Shown here one piece after another: positions 11,600 to 22,698 of a stretch of 64,000 nucleotides of DNA; the stretch's first letter is position 1, and the number at the start of each line of letters is the position of its first letter. Made by a program: the position numbers and the translations under genes. The stretch lies in contig NC_044984.1 in the NCBI RefSeq assembly GCF_008728515.1, forward strand, positions 96,705,181 through 96,769,180. Reading direction: 5' to 3'. Source of the DNA: Papio anubis. Lineage: Eukaryota; Chordata; Mammalia; Primates; Cercopithecidae. The notes beneath the pieces were generated by a model, which was not told the origin of the DNA, ran no database searches, and was given only the letters and a program-made list of their open reading frames with translations.

Positions 11600-12650
11600 T
11601 GTAGACTTGCTGATATAGTTGCTTCATAGTATCATTGGTCTTTGTACTTCAGTGTGTTTTTGCAGTGGCTGGTACCAGTTTTTCCTTTCCACACTTAGTG
11701 CTTCCTTTAGGAGCTCTTGCAAGGCAGGACTGGTGGTGACAGAGTCCCTCAGCATTTGCTTGTCGGAAAAATATTTTATTTCTCCTTTGCTTTTGAAGCT
11801 TAGTTTGCCCAGATATGAAATTCTGGGTAGGAAATTATTTTCTTTAAGAATGTTGAATATTGCCCCCTATCTCCTCTGGCTTTTCGGGTTTCTGCTGAGA
11901 GGGCCACTGTTAGTCTGATGGAGTTCTCTTTGTGGGTGACCTGACCCTTCTCTCTGGCTGCCCTTAACATTTTTTCCTTCATTTTGACCTTGGAGATTCT
12001 GATGATTATGTGTCTTGGTGTTGATCTTCTCATAGAGTATCTTACTGGAGTTCTCTGGATTTCCTGAATTTGAATGTTGGCCTGTCTTGCTAGGTTGGGG
12101 AAGTTCTGCTGGGTGATATCCTGAAGTATGTTTTCCAACTTGATTCCATTCTCCCTGTCTCTTTCAGGTACCCCAATCAGTTTGGCCTTCTTACATAACC
12201 CCATAGTTCTTGGAGGTTTTGTTTGTTCCTTTTCATTCTTTTTTCTCCAATCTTGTCTGCCTGTCTTATTTAAGCAAAATTGTCTTCAAGCTTTGAAATT
12301 CTTTCCTCCACTTGGTCCATTTGGCTATTGATACTTGTGGTTGCATTGTGAAGTTCTTGTGTCGTGTTCTTCAGCTTCATCAGGTCATTTATGTTCCTCT
12401 CTAGACTGGTTATTCTGGATAACAGCTCCTGTAATGTTTTATCATGGTTCTTAGCTTCTTGCATTGGGTTAGAATGCACTCCTTTGGCTCAGCAAAGTTT
12501 ATTATTACCCACCTTCTGAAGGCTTCTTCTGTCAATTCATCCATCTCAGCCTCTGCCCAGTTCTGTGTCCTTGCTGGAGAGGTGTTTCGATCATTTGGAG
12601 GAGAAGAGGTACTCTGACTTTTTGAGATTTCAGCATTTTTTAAAATTGAT
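11600..12650 (-). pseudogene. L1 ORF1 remnant (RNA-binding protein)
   Basis: ORF1p is the L1 RNA-binding chaperone. The central RRM/C-terminal part is readable on the minus strand at 11800-12204 (motifs such as NFPNLARQANIQIQEIQRTP and KEKMLRAAREKGQVT). The coiled-coil region is at 12270-12479 in a different frame, and an SSP-rich N-terminus reads from about 12640. Frameshifts between these blocks and internal stops make it inactive. Confidence 0.85.
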
Positions 12651-13195
12651 TCTCATCTTCATGAGTTTATCTAGCTTTGATCTTTGAGGCTGCTGACCTT
12701 TGGATGGGGTTTTTGTGGGGACTGTTTTGTTAATGCTGTTGTTGTTGCTGCTTTCTTTTTGTTTTTCTTTTGGGAGTCAGGCCCCTCTTTTGTAGGGCTA
12801 CTGCAATTTGCTGGGGGTCCTCTCCAGACCCTATTTACTTGGGTCCCTCCCACACCTGGAGGTATCACCAGTGGAAGTTGCAGAACAGCAAAGATGGCTG
12901 CCTGCTCCTTCCTCTAGGAGATCTGTCCCAGAGGGGCACCAACATGATGCCAGTGGGAATGCTCCTGTATAAGGTATCTGGCGACCCCTGTTGGGGGGTC
13001 TCACCCAGTCAGGAGACATGGGTTCAGGGACCCACTTAGTAAAGCACTCTGGCTGCCCCTTGGCTGAGGGGGTGCACTGTGCTGGTGGGGGAGAACCCCA
13101 GTCATCCAGACTGCCTGGATTCCTCAGAGCCGGCAGGGGAAAGACTAAGTCTGCTGATCTGTGGAGACCCTGGTTTCCCCTTCCCACAGGAGCTC

Positions 13196-13581
13196 TTACA
13201 TGGTTTGGCTGTGTCCCCACCCAAATCTTATCTTGAATTCCCACGTGATGTGGAATGAACCTAGTGGGAGGTAACTGAATCATGGGGGGCAAGTCTTTCC
13301 CCATGCTGTGGATAAGTCTTTCTTATGATTAAGTCTTTCTCATGATAGTGAATAAGTCTCATGAGAGCTGACCGTTTTAAAAATGGGAGTTTCCCTGAAC
13401 AAGCTGTCTTTCTTTGCCTTCTGCCATCCTTGTAAAATGTAACTTGCTCCTCTTTGCCTTCTGCCATGATTGTGAGGCCTCCCCAGTCATGTGAAACTGA
13501 AAGTTCATTAAACCTCTTTTGTTTGTAAATTGCCCAGTTTGGGGTATGTCTTTATCAGCAGCATGAGAACAGACTAATGCA
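13196..13581 (+). mobile_element. THE1-type 5' LTR
   Basis: MaLR LTR with 'ggtttggctgtgtcc', 'gggaggtaactgaatcatgg', 'gattgtgaggcctccccag' and 'cattaaacctctttt'. The start is mutated from TGATATGG to TTACATGG. It ends with 'gactaatgca'. It includes a small duplication of the 'aagtctttc' segment at 13313-13345. Confidence 0.9.
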
Positions 13582-15159
13582 GTAAATTAGTACTAGTAGT
13601 GTGGGGCACTGCTGAAAAGATACCTGAAACTGTGGAAGTGACTTTGGAACTGGATAACAGGCAGAGGTTGGAACAGTTTGGAGGGTTCAGAAGAACATAG
13701 GAAAATGTGGGAAAGTTTGGAACTTCTTAAAGACATGTTGAATGGCTTCGACAAAAATGATGATAATGATATGGACAATGAAATCTAGGCTGAGGTGGTC
13801 TCAAATGGAGATAAGGAACTTGTTGGGACTGGAGCAAAGTGACTCTTGTTATGTTTTAGCAAAGAGATTGGCAGCATTTTGCCCCTGCCCTAGAGATTTG
13901 TGGAACTTTGAACTTCAGAGAGAAGATTTAGGGTATCTGCAGAAGAAATTTCTAAGCAGCAAAGCATTCAAGAGGTGACTCAGGTGCGTGAAAGTCATTC
14001 AGTTTAATAAGGGAAGCAGAGCATAACAGTTCAGAAAATTTGCAGCCTGACAATGTGATTGAAAAGAAAACCCCATTTCCTGAGGGGAAATTCAAGCTGG
14101 CTGCAGAAATTTGCATAAGTAACGAGGAGCCAAATATTAATACCCAAGACTGTGGGGAAAATATCTCCAGGGCATGTCAGAGGTCTTCATGGCATCCCCT
14201 CCCATCACAGGCCCAGAGGCCTGGGAGGAACAAATGATTTCATGGGCCAGGCCAAGGGTCCCAATGCTGTGTGCAACCTAGAGACTGGGTGCCCTGTGTT
14301 CCAGATGCTCCAGCCATGACTGAAAGGGGCCAATGTAGCGCTCAGGCCATGGCTTTAGAGGGTGCAAGCCCCAAGCCTTGGCAGCTTCTATGTGGTGTTG
14401 AGCCTGTGAGTGTACAGAAGTCAACAGTTAGGGTTTGGGAACCTCTGCCTAGATTTCAGAAGTTGTATGAAAATGCCTGGATGCCCAGGCAGAAGTTTGC
14501 TGCAGGGGTGAGGTCCTCATGGATAACCTCTGCTATGGCAGTGTGGAAGGAAAATGTATGGGTTGGAGCCCCCATACAGAGTCCCTACTGAGACACTGCC
14601 TAGTAGAGCTGTGAGAAGAGGGCTACCATCCTCCAGACCGCAGAATGGCAGATCCACTGATAGCTTGTACTGTGTGCCTGGAAAAGCTGCTGACCCTCAA
14701 TGCCAGTCCGTGAAGGCAGCTGGGAGCTGTACCCTGCAAAACCACTGGGGTGAAGCCACCCAAGACCATGGGAAACCACCTCTTACATCAGCGTGACCTG
14801 GATGTGAGACGTGGAGTCAAAGGAGATCATTTTGGAGCTTTACAATTTGACTGCCCCACTGGATTTTGGACTTGCATGGGGCTTGTAACCCCATTGTTCT
14901 GGCCAATTTCTCCCATTTGGAATGGCCCTATTAACCCAATGCCTGTACCTTCATTGTATCTAGGAAGTAACTAACTTGCTTTTGATTTTACAGGCTGATA
15001 GGCAGAAGGCATTTGCCTTTTCTCAGATGAGACTTTGGACTGTGGACTTTTGAGTTAATGCTGGAATGAGTTAAGACTTTGACTTTGGGGGACTGTTGGG
15101 AAGGCATGATTGGTTTTGAAATGGGAAGACATGTGATTTGGGAGGGTCCTGGGGCAGAA
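13582..15159 (+). mobile_element. THE1-type internal region
   Basis: About 1.58 kb between matching LTRs. It contains the usual MaLR internal landmarks ('acctgaaactgtggaagtga', 'ctttggaactggataacagg', 'tggacttttgagttaatgct', 'gactttgggggactgttggg'). Open stretches at 13742-13978 and 14271-14591 are remnants of the family's gag-like reading, broken by frameshifts and stops. MaLR elements have no pol of their own and used ERVL-like machinery. Confidence 0.85.
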
Positions 15160-15529
15160 TGATATGGTTTGGTTGTGTCCCCACCCAAATCTCATCCTGA
15201 ATTCCCATATGTTGTGGGAGGGACCCATATGTTGTAGGAGGAACCCAGTGGGAGGTAATTGAATCATGGGGACAAGTCTTTCCCCATGCTGTTCTCATGA
15301 CAGTGAATAAGTCTTATGAGATCTGATGGTTTTAAAAATGGGAATTTCCCTGAACAAGCTCTCTTTGCCTGCTGCCATCCATGTAAGATGTGGCTTGGTC
15401 CTCCTTGCCTTCTGCCATGATTCTGAAGCCTCCCCAGCCATGAAAGTCCTTTAAACCTCTTTTTTTTTTTTTTGTAAATTGCCAGTCTTGGGTATGTTTT
15501 TATCAGCAGCATGAGAACAGACTAATACA
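15160..15529 (+). mobile_element. THE1-type 3' LTR
   Basis: Starts TGATATGGTTTGG and ends 'gactaataca'. Pentamers AGCTC (13191-13195) and GGCTC (15530-15534) flank the whole element as a 5-bp target-site duplication with one mismatch. It has a short internal duplication of 'cccatatgttgt' at 15205-15236 and a T13 run near 15461. Confidence 0.9.
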
Positions 15530-16335
15530 GGCTCCATTCCAGGGAGATCAGAGTTCTGTCTGTAAACCCCTGGCTGGAGTTGCTAAAATTCCTGTAGGGA
15601 GGCCCTGCCCAGTGAGGAAGGATGGGTCAGGGTCCAGCCTAAAGAGGCAGTCTGGCCATAATCTGCCACAGACACAGTGCTGTGCTGTGGGGAATTTTCC
15701 CTGGGTTCAAACCTCCCAGTCTTCCTGAGTCCAGCAGGGGAAAAAAGGCAGACTAGAGCTGCAGTGATGGCTGCCACCTCTCTTACTGGGAGCTCAGTTG
15801 TCTTAGTCATCTTAGGCAGCAGATATCTGCATTGATGGTGTCCACTCCTCCCCTCAGGAGCTCAGTAGTCTTAGGCAGTCTCTAGCCGAGTGGCTGCTGA
15901 GAATCTGCACAGCTCTGTGCTTGGGACCCAAGAGCCTGGTGGCATGGGCTCATGATGGGGATCTCCTGATCTGTGGGTTGCACGGATCTGTGGAAAAAGC
16001 ATAGTTTCCTGAGCAGGTTAGCACACTCAGTCACTGCCTCCCTTGACTGGAGGTGGGAGCTCTCCTTGCCCTGAGTGGCTCCCAGGTAGCCCATCATACC
16101 ACGCTACTTTTTCCTGCTCTCTGTAGGTCACACCAATCACCTAATCAGTTCCAGTGAGAGAACCTGGACACGTCAGTTGTCAGTGCAGGATTCACTCACT
16201 GTTTTCATTCTTCTCAGTGGTAGCCTCTGACTACAGCTGTTTCTAGTCAGTCATCTTGGTCCCCGCCCTGCACCTTTTCTTTTATGTGCACTAATAAGTT
16301 GTTTTTTGGCTTAAGCCAGATAGGTTTTTAAATAT

Positions 16336-16734
16336 ATATACTTTAAATATATATAAAAGACACCACATATGAAAGAACTAGCTGTTGAGGTAGAGGTTGA
16401 ATTCAGCCTTGATTATGTTGAGTTTGAGGTGTTTGTGAGGTGTCTTTATAGAAAAGAGATATCCGGTCGGAAATTAGATATGTGGATAGAAAGTTAACAA
16501 TACCTTATACAGTCTTTGGTAAAAATTTTTAGAGAGTCATTTTGTAATGCATGCAGAAAAGATCTTCAAAAAATGCTGACCTCTCCTGTAGAACCATCTA
16601 GACCCAAAGGATTTGGAAGAAGCAATTCTTTATTCTCAGTTTCTTCAAGGATTATTAGTCTATTCAGAGTTTTTACTCCTAGATCCAGCATTTACAATGA
16701 ATGTCCATTTCATTTCCAATTTACCTTCTAGTTG
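16336..16734 (-). mobile_element. probable L2 continuation, then unassigned sequence
   Basis: The block 16405-16480 ('ttgagtttgaggtgtttgtg' and following) matches reversed L2, resuming the element interrupted at 9240. 16500-16734 is not assigned. Confidence 0.45.
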
Positions 16735-17175
16735 TGATGAACTGCGTAATAGCCCCTCAAAGATGTCTAACTCCTGGAACCTGTGAATGTTAATTTGTTT
16801 GTTAAAAGAGACTTTTCAGGTGCGACTAAGGTAAGGATTTTGAGATGGGGTGATTATCCTTGGTTATCCAGGTGAGCCCAAAGTAATCACAAGAGTTCTC
16901 ATAAGAGAGAAGGCCGTGTGCTGACTGAAGCAGAGATTGGAGTGATGCATTTTGCAGATGGAGAAATGGGCCAAAAGCAAAGAGAACTGGTGGACTCTAG
17001 AAACTGGAAAAGGCAAGGGAACAAATTCTATCCTAAGGCTTCCAGGAAGAACTTGGCCCTGCCAGCACCTTTATTTTATACCAGTGAAACTGATCCAGAC
17101 TCCTCTCCTCCAAAACTGTAAGAAATTAATTTTGTGTTGTTTTAATACACCAAGATTTCTGAAACTTTTTTACAG
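16735..17175 (+). mobile_element. MLT1-type LTR
   Basis: Sense MLT1-class LTR: 'agatgtctaactcctggaac', 'gattatccttggttatccag', 'gtaatcacaagagttctcat', 'tctagaaactggaaaaggca', 'aagaaattaattttgtgttg' and 'ttacagcagcc'. Diverged and old. The following 60 bp, 'gaggctgttagggagagccc' and on, echo part of another MLT1 LTR found at 18388. Confidence 0.7.
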
Positions 17176-17645
17176 CAGCCCCACTGAGGCTGTTAGGGAG
17201 AGCCCTAGTCCAATCTGACTAGTATCCTTATAGGGAACTAACACCCCACTGTAATATGATATTTGTATATTTCTTTCTATGTATATATCTCAAATTTAAC
17301 AGCTTTATTGAGTATAACTCACATATCATAAATTTATCCAAGTATAAAATTCAATTTTTTAATTATATTCACAGGTATGCGTAACCATATCTGCAGTCAT
17401 TTTAGAACCTTTCGATCACCACCAAAAGATAACCCATGTATTTTAGCTATCTTCTCCCTGTCCACCATTTTCCATACCCCTAAGCAACTACTAATCTACT
17501 TTCTGTCTCTATAAATTTTCCCGTTTTAGACATTTCATATAGATGGAATCATATAACATGAGACCTTTGCGATCAGCTTATTTCACTTAGTGTAATGTTT
17601 TCAAAGTTCATCCGCATTGTAGTATTTAACAGTACTTTATTCCTG

Positions 17646-17905
17646 TTTTTGGTTTTGAGACAGTCTGGCTCTGTTTCCCAGGCTGGAGTGCAGTGGAATG
17701 ATTTCAGTTCACTGCAACCTCTACCTCTTGGGCTCAAGCCATCCTCCTACCTCAACCTCCCGAGTAGCTGGGACTATAGGCATGCACCTCTCCACCTAGC
17801 TAATTGTTTTTTGTATTTTTTGTGGAAATGGAGTTTCCCCATGTTGCCCAGGCTGATCTGAAACTCCTTGGCCTTCTATCTACCCACCTCGGCCTTCCAA
17901 AGTTG
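17646..17905 (-). mobile_element. Alu SINE in L1M
   Basis: Reversed dimeric Alu from 'tttttggttttgagacagtc' to 'ccaaagttgggatta'. The reversed poly(A) tail has decayed to TG-interrupted T runs, and the Alu head is slightly truncated, suggesting an older (J-like) copy. Confidence 0.9.
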
Positions 17906-18261
17906 GGATTATTTCATTTTATAGATGAATATTATCCCACTATATAGACACAACACATTTTTATGTATCCATTAATTAGCTGATGGAAAAGTTTTTATGT
18001 AGACATATGATTTCATCCCTCTTGGGTATATACCAATAAGTAAAACTACTGGGTCATATGGTAACCCTATGTTTAACTGTTTGAAGAACTTTCAGATTGT
18101 TTTCTAAAGGCTACATCATTTTGCATCCCTACCAGCAGTATATGAGCATTCTCATTCCTCCATATCTTCTCCAACATTGTTATATGACTTTTTTGATTCT
18201 AGGCATCCTACTGGGTGTAAAGTGATATCTCATCAAGGTTTTGGTATGCATTCCCATTATG

Positions 18262-18665
18262 ATGGTTATGACCTGAGTTATCTTCCCCAAACTTCCTGGG
18301 TTCATATGTTGAATCCCTAATCTCCTGTATTTCAGAATGTGACTGTGTTTGGAGGTAGGGCCTTTTAAAGAGGTAATTAAGTTAAAATGAGGCTGTTAGG
18401 GTGAGCCCTAGCCCAATCTGACTGATATCCTTTTAAGAAGAGAAGATTAGGACAAATAGACACCAGGGATCTATGTGCACAAAAGAAAGACCATGTGAAG
18501 ACATAGCAAGAAGACAAAGATATGCAAGCCAAAGAGAAGGGCCTCAGAAGAAAAAACCTGCTGACACCTTGATCTTGTTCTTCTAGATTCCAGAACTGTG
18601 AAAAAAAGTTTTTCTGCCACCCACTCCATGGTATTTTGTTATGGCAGCCCCAAGAAACTCATGAC
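18262..18665 (+). mobile_element. MLT1-type LTR in L1M
   Basis: Sense LTR with 'cagaatgtgactgtgtttgg', 'aggtagggccttttaaagag', 'aagaccatgtgaagacatag', 'gattccagaactgtgaaaaa' and 'atggtattttgttatggcag'. L1 sequence on both sides is continuous once it is removed. Confidence 0.8.
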
Positions 18666-20944
18666 TAATGATGTCAAGCATTTTTTCTTGTGTTTGTTGG
18701 CCATTTGTATATTTTCTGTGGATAAATGTTTCCTCAGATTGCTTGTTTTAAAATTGTCTTCTTATTGTTGAATGGTTGAGTTGTAAGAGTTCTTATATAT
18801 TCTGCATACTATGCCCTTAGCAGACATGATTTGCAAATATGTCCTCTAATTTTATGGGTTTTCTTTTACCTTGTTGATAGTTCCTTTGATGCACAAAAGT
18901 TTTTAATTTTAAAGAAAGCCAACTTATCTAATTTTTCATTTCTTGCTCCTGCTTTTGGTGTCATATCTATTTCAAAATCCAAGGCATGAAGATATTTCCT
19001 TTATATTTTCTTCCAAGAGTTTCATTTTTTTAGCTGTTACAAGTATATTCTTAATCCATCTTGGATTAATTATTACATATGGTGTGAGGTAAGGGCCTTT
19101 TTTTTTTTTTGGCATGTGGCTATGTAGTTGTTTTAGCATGATTTATTGAAAGATCTGTTCTTTCATTGTTGAATCGTCTTGACATCTTTGTAAAAAATAA
19201 GTTGACTAAAGATACATGATTTTATTCTGGACTCCCAATTCTTTTTCTTTATTTATCTATTTATTTTATTTTAGCCACAGGGTGTGTGTGTGCTTGTTTG
19301 TTACATGGCTATATTGTGTATTGGTGGGGACTGGGCTTCTAGCGTCCCCATTACCCAAATGGTGAACACTGTACCTCATAGATAATTTTTTATCCCTTGC
19401 TCCCCTCCACAACCTCTTCTCTTCTGGAGTCTCTAGTGTCTATTATTTCCATCTTTATGTCCATGTGTATCCATTGTTTAGCTCCCCATTATAAGTGAGA
19501 ACATGTGGTATTTGATTTTCTGTTTCTGAGTTAGTTCACTTAGTATAATGGCCTCCAGCACCATCCATGTTGCTGCAAAGGACATAATTTCATTCTTTAT
19601 GGCTACGTAGTATCCCATCGTGTATATATGCCACATTTTCTTTATCTAGTCAACTGTTTATGGACTTGGTCGCTTCCATGACTTGGCTATTGTGAATAAT
19701 GTTGCAATGAACATACAAGTACAGATGCCTTTTTGAGATGATTGTTTCGTTTTATTTGGGCAGATAGTCAATAGTGGGATTGCCGGGTCCAATGGTAGTT
19801 CTATTTTTAGTTATTTGAGAAATCTCCATACTGTTTTCCATAGAGGTTGAACTAGTTTAAATTCTCACCAATAACGTACAAATGTTTCCATGCCATCTAT
19901 TGTTTTTCCACCTTTTAATAGTAGCCATTCTGACTGGTGTAAGATGATATTTTGATTTTAATTTGCAATTCTCTGATGATTGCTGATGTTAAGCACTTTT
20001 TCATGTGTTTGTTGGCTGCTTGTATTTTTTCTTTTGAGAAATGTCTATTCATATGATTCTCCCAACTTTTAATGGGGTTGTTTTTTTCTTGTTGAGTTGT
20101 TTATGTTCCTTGTAGATTCCGGATATTAGTCCTTTGTCAGAGGCATAATTTGCAAATATTTTCTCTTATTCGGTGAGTTGTCTGTTTACTCTGTTGATTA
20201 TTTCTTTTGCTTTTTAGTTTAATTAGGTCCAATTTGTCTATTTTCATTCTTGTTACAATTGCCTTGGGGATCTTCATCATAAAATTATTTGACTATGCCA
20301 ATGTTCAGATTGGTTTTTTCTATGCTTTCTTCTAGGATTTTTATAGTTTCAGGTCTTACATTTAAATCTTTAATCCATCTTGGGTTAATTTTTGAATATG
20401 GTGAGAGACAGAGGTCCAGTTTCATTCTTCTGCATATGGCTAGCCAATTTTCCCAGCACTATTTATTGAAGAGGGTGTCCTTTCACCATTGTTTATTTTT
20501 GTTGGCTTTGTCAAATATCAGTTGATTGTTAGTGTGTGACTTTATATCCAGGTTCTCTATTCCATTCTATTGATTTATGTGTCTATTTTTATACTAGTGT
20601 CATGCTGTTTTAGTCACTGTAGCCTTGTAGTATAATTTGAAGTCAGGCAATGTGATGCCTCCAGATTTGTTCATTTTGCTTAGGATTTTTTTGGCTATTC
20701 AGGCTCTTTTTTGATTCCATGTGAACTTTAGATTTTTTTTTCTAGTTCTGTGGAATATGACATTGGTAATTTGATAGGAGTTGAATGCGTAGATTACTTT
20801 GAGCAGTATGGTAATTTTAACAATATTGATTCTTCCAATCCATGAGTGTGGGATGTTTCCCCATTTGTGTTATCTATGATTTATTTCAACAGTATTTTGT
20901 AGTTTTCCTTGTAGAGATCTTTCACCTTCTTTTTTTTTATGAGA

Positions 20945-21625
20945 AAATATTTGAAAATCTTATATTTGACAAATGAATAGTATGAAGAATATTTGAAATG
21001 CTCTCAAAACTCAACAGTAAGGGGTGGGCACGATGACTCAAGCCTGTAATCCCAACACTTTGGGAGGCTGAGGCAGGTGGATCACCTCAGGTCGGGAGTT
21101 TGAGACCAGCCTGACCAACATGGAGAAACCCTGTCTCTACTAAAAGTACAAAATTAGCCAGGTGTGGTGGTACAGGCCTGTAATCCCAGCTACTCGGGAG
21201 GCTGAGGCAGGAGAATCACTTGAACCAGGGAGGCAGAGGTTGTGGTGAGCCAAGATTGCATCATTGCACTCCAGCCTGGGCAACAAGAGTGAAACTCCAT
21301 CTCAAACAACAACGACAACAACAACAACAAACTCAACAATAGGAAGACAATATGATTACAAAAGACATGAAGAGACATTTCAATGAAGAGAATATACTGA
21401 TGCAAATAAACATATTAAAACATATTCAACATCATTAGCTATTAGGAAAATGCAAATTAAAACAATAATAAAGTACCAAACACACCCATTAGAATGGCTT
21501 AAATCACAAGTAGTGACCACATCAAATACTGGCAAGGATGTAGATAACTCTGAGTGCTTATACATTGCTGGTGGCTATGAAATATGGCACAGCCATTCTG
21601 GAAAACAGTTTGGCAGTTTCTTTTT
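20945..21625 (+). mobile_element. L1M fragment inside the transduced segment
   Basis: Sense-strand L1M sequence ('aaaagacatgaagagacatt', 'aggaaaatgcaaattaaaac', 'ggcacagccattctggaaaa'), opposite to the surrounding L1. It is interrupted by an Alu at 21021-21330. It probably came along from the source locus of the L1PA element. Confidence 0.75.
21021..21330 (+). mobile_element. Alu SINE
   Basis: Complete dimeric Alu with an (AAC)n tail. Near-identical 12-mers 'aactcaacagta' (21008-21019) and 'aactcaacaata' (21330-21341) flank it as a target-site duplication with one mismatch. It lies inside the transduced L1M fragment. Confidence 0.93.
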
Positions 21626-22675
21626 TTTTGGATTAAACTAACTTTTTAAAAGAGACTATCCATATGTATTGTTTTTTTGTTTTGTTTTGTTTTGTTTTCT
21701 AATTTTTTTTTATTATTATACTTTAAGTTCTAGGGTACATGTGCACAACGTGCAGGTTTGTTACATATGTATACATGTGCCATGTTGGTGTGCTGTACCC
21801 ATTAACTCGTCATTTACATTAGGTGTATCTCCTAATACTATCCCTTCCCCCTGTCACCTCCCCTCAATAGGCCCCAGTGTGTGATGTTCCCCTTCCTGTG
21901 TCCAAGTGATCTCATTGTTCAATTCCCACATATGAGTGAGAACATGCGGTGTTTGGTTTTCTGTTCTTGCAATAGTTTGCTGAGAATGATGGTTTCCAGC
22001 TGCATTCATGTCCCTACAAAGGACACAAACTCATCCTTTTTTATGGCTGCATAGTATTCCATGGTGCATATGTGCCACATTTTCTTAATCCAGTCTGTCA
22101 CTGATGGACATTTGGGTTGATTCCAAGTCTTTGCTATTGTGAATAGTGCTGCAATAAACATAAGTGTGCATGTGTCTTTATAGCAGCACGATTTATAATA
22201 CTTTGGGTCACCTTCTTGATTAGATTAATTGCTAGGTATTATATATCTGCGTGTGTGTGTGTTTGTGTGTGGCTATTGCAAATGAGATTGAGTTCTCGAT
22301 TTGGCTCTCAGCTTACATGTTATTGGTGTATAGAAATGCTGTGGATTTTTGTATGTTTATTTTGTATATTGAAATTTATTTGTCAAGTCTGGGGGCTTTT
22401 TGGAGGAGTCTTTAGGGTTTTCTAGGTATATGATTATGTGATCAGTGGGCAGAGATAATTTGACTTCCTCTTTTCCAGTTTGGATGCCTTTTGTTTCTTT
22501 CTTTTACGTGATTGCTCTGAGTAGTGCTCCTAGTACTACGTTGAATAGGAATGGTGAGATTGGATATACTTGTCTTGTTCCAGTTCTTAGAGGTAATGCA
22601 ATCAACTTTTTTCCATTTAGGATAATGTTGACTGTGGGTTTGTTGTAGGTGGGTCTTATATTTTTAGGTGCTTTT

Positions 22676-22698
22676 TTATTTTATTTTATTTTATTATC
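22676..22698. repeat. (TTTTA)n microsatellite
   Basis: About four pentamers of TTTTA within the antisense L1. Simple repeat, probably polymorphic. Confidence 0.8.

Larger units (their letters stand above)
9670..16283 (-). mobile_element. near full-length L1 with 15-bp target-site duplication
   Basis: Minus-strand L1 running from the reversed poly(A)/3' end at 9685 to a 5' end near 16268. The flanks 9670-9684 and 16269-16283 are a 15-bp direct repeat with two mismatches. From right to left it contains the 5' UTR, ORF1 remnant, ORF2 start, and a jump near 10075 that removes much of ORF2, then the 3' UTR. A THE1-type element (13196-15529) splits the 5' UTR. The ORF1 N-terminal coiled coil is of an older type than L1PA1-8, so an L1PB-like or oldest L1PA age is likely. 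Confidence 0.85.
17280..19242 (-). mobile_element. old L1M 3' part, split by Alu and MLT1
   Basis: Reversed L1M sequence starting at its 3' end ('caagtataaaattcaatttt') and continuing after the Alu at 17906 ('ttatgtagacatatgatttc', 'atataccaataagtaaaact') and after the MLT1 LTR at 18666 ('tttcttgtgtttgttggcca', 'aatccatcttggattaatta'). Only fragments of ORF2 3' sequence and 3' UTR are present; none is coding. Confidence 0.75.
20931..22207 (-). mobile_element. L1PA insertion with probable 3' transduction
   Basis: On the minus strand the order is: 5'-truncated L1PA 3' end (22207 to about 21712), an A-rich tail with GTTTT-type interruptions (21711-21672 in the window), about 730 bp of non-L1PA DNA, then a second A-run (20938-20930). 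The 9-mer TCACCTTCT flanks the whole composite at 20922-20930 and 22208-22216, and the host L1 reads through when one copy is removed. One target-site duplication around both parts is the signature of a readthrough transcript retrotransposed as one unit. Confidence 0.65.

Noticed and set aside
12831..13304. 157-codon minus-strand frame
   Set aside because: It lies across the L1 5' UTR and the start of the THE1 LTR; chance frame in GC-richer DNA.
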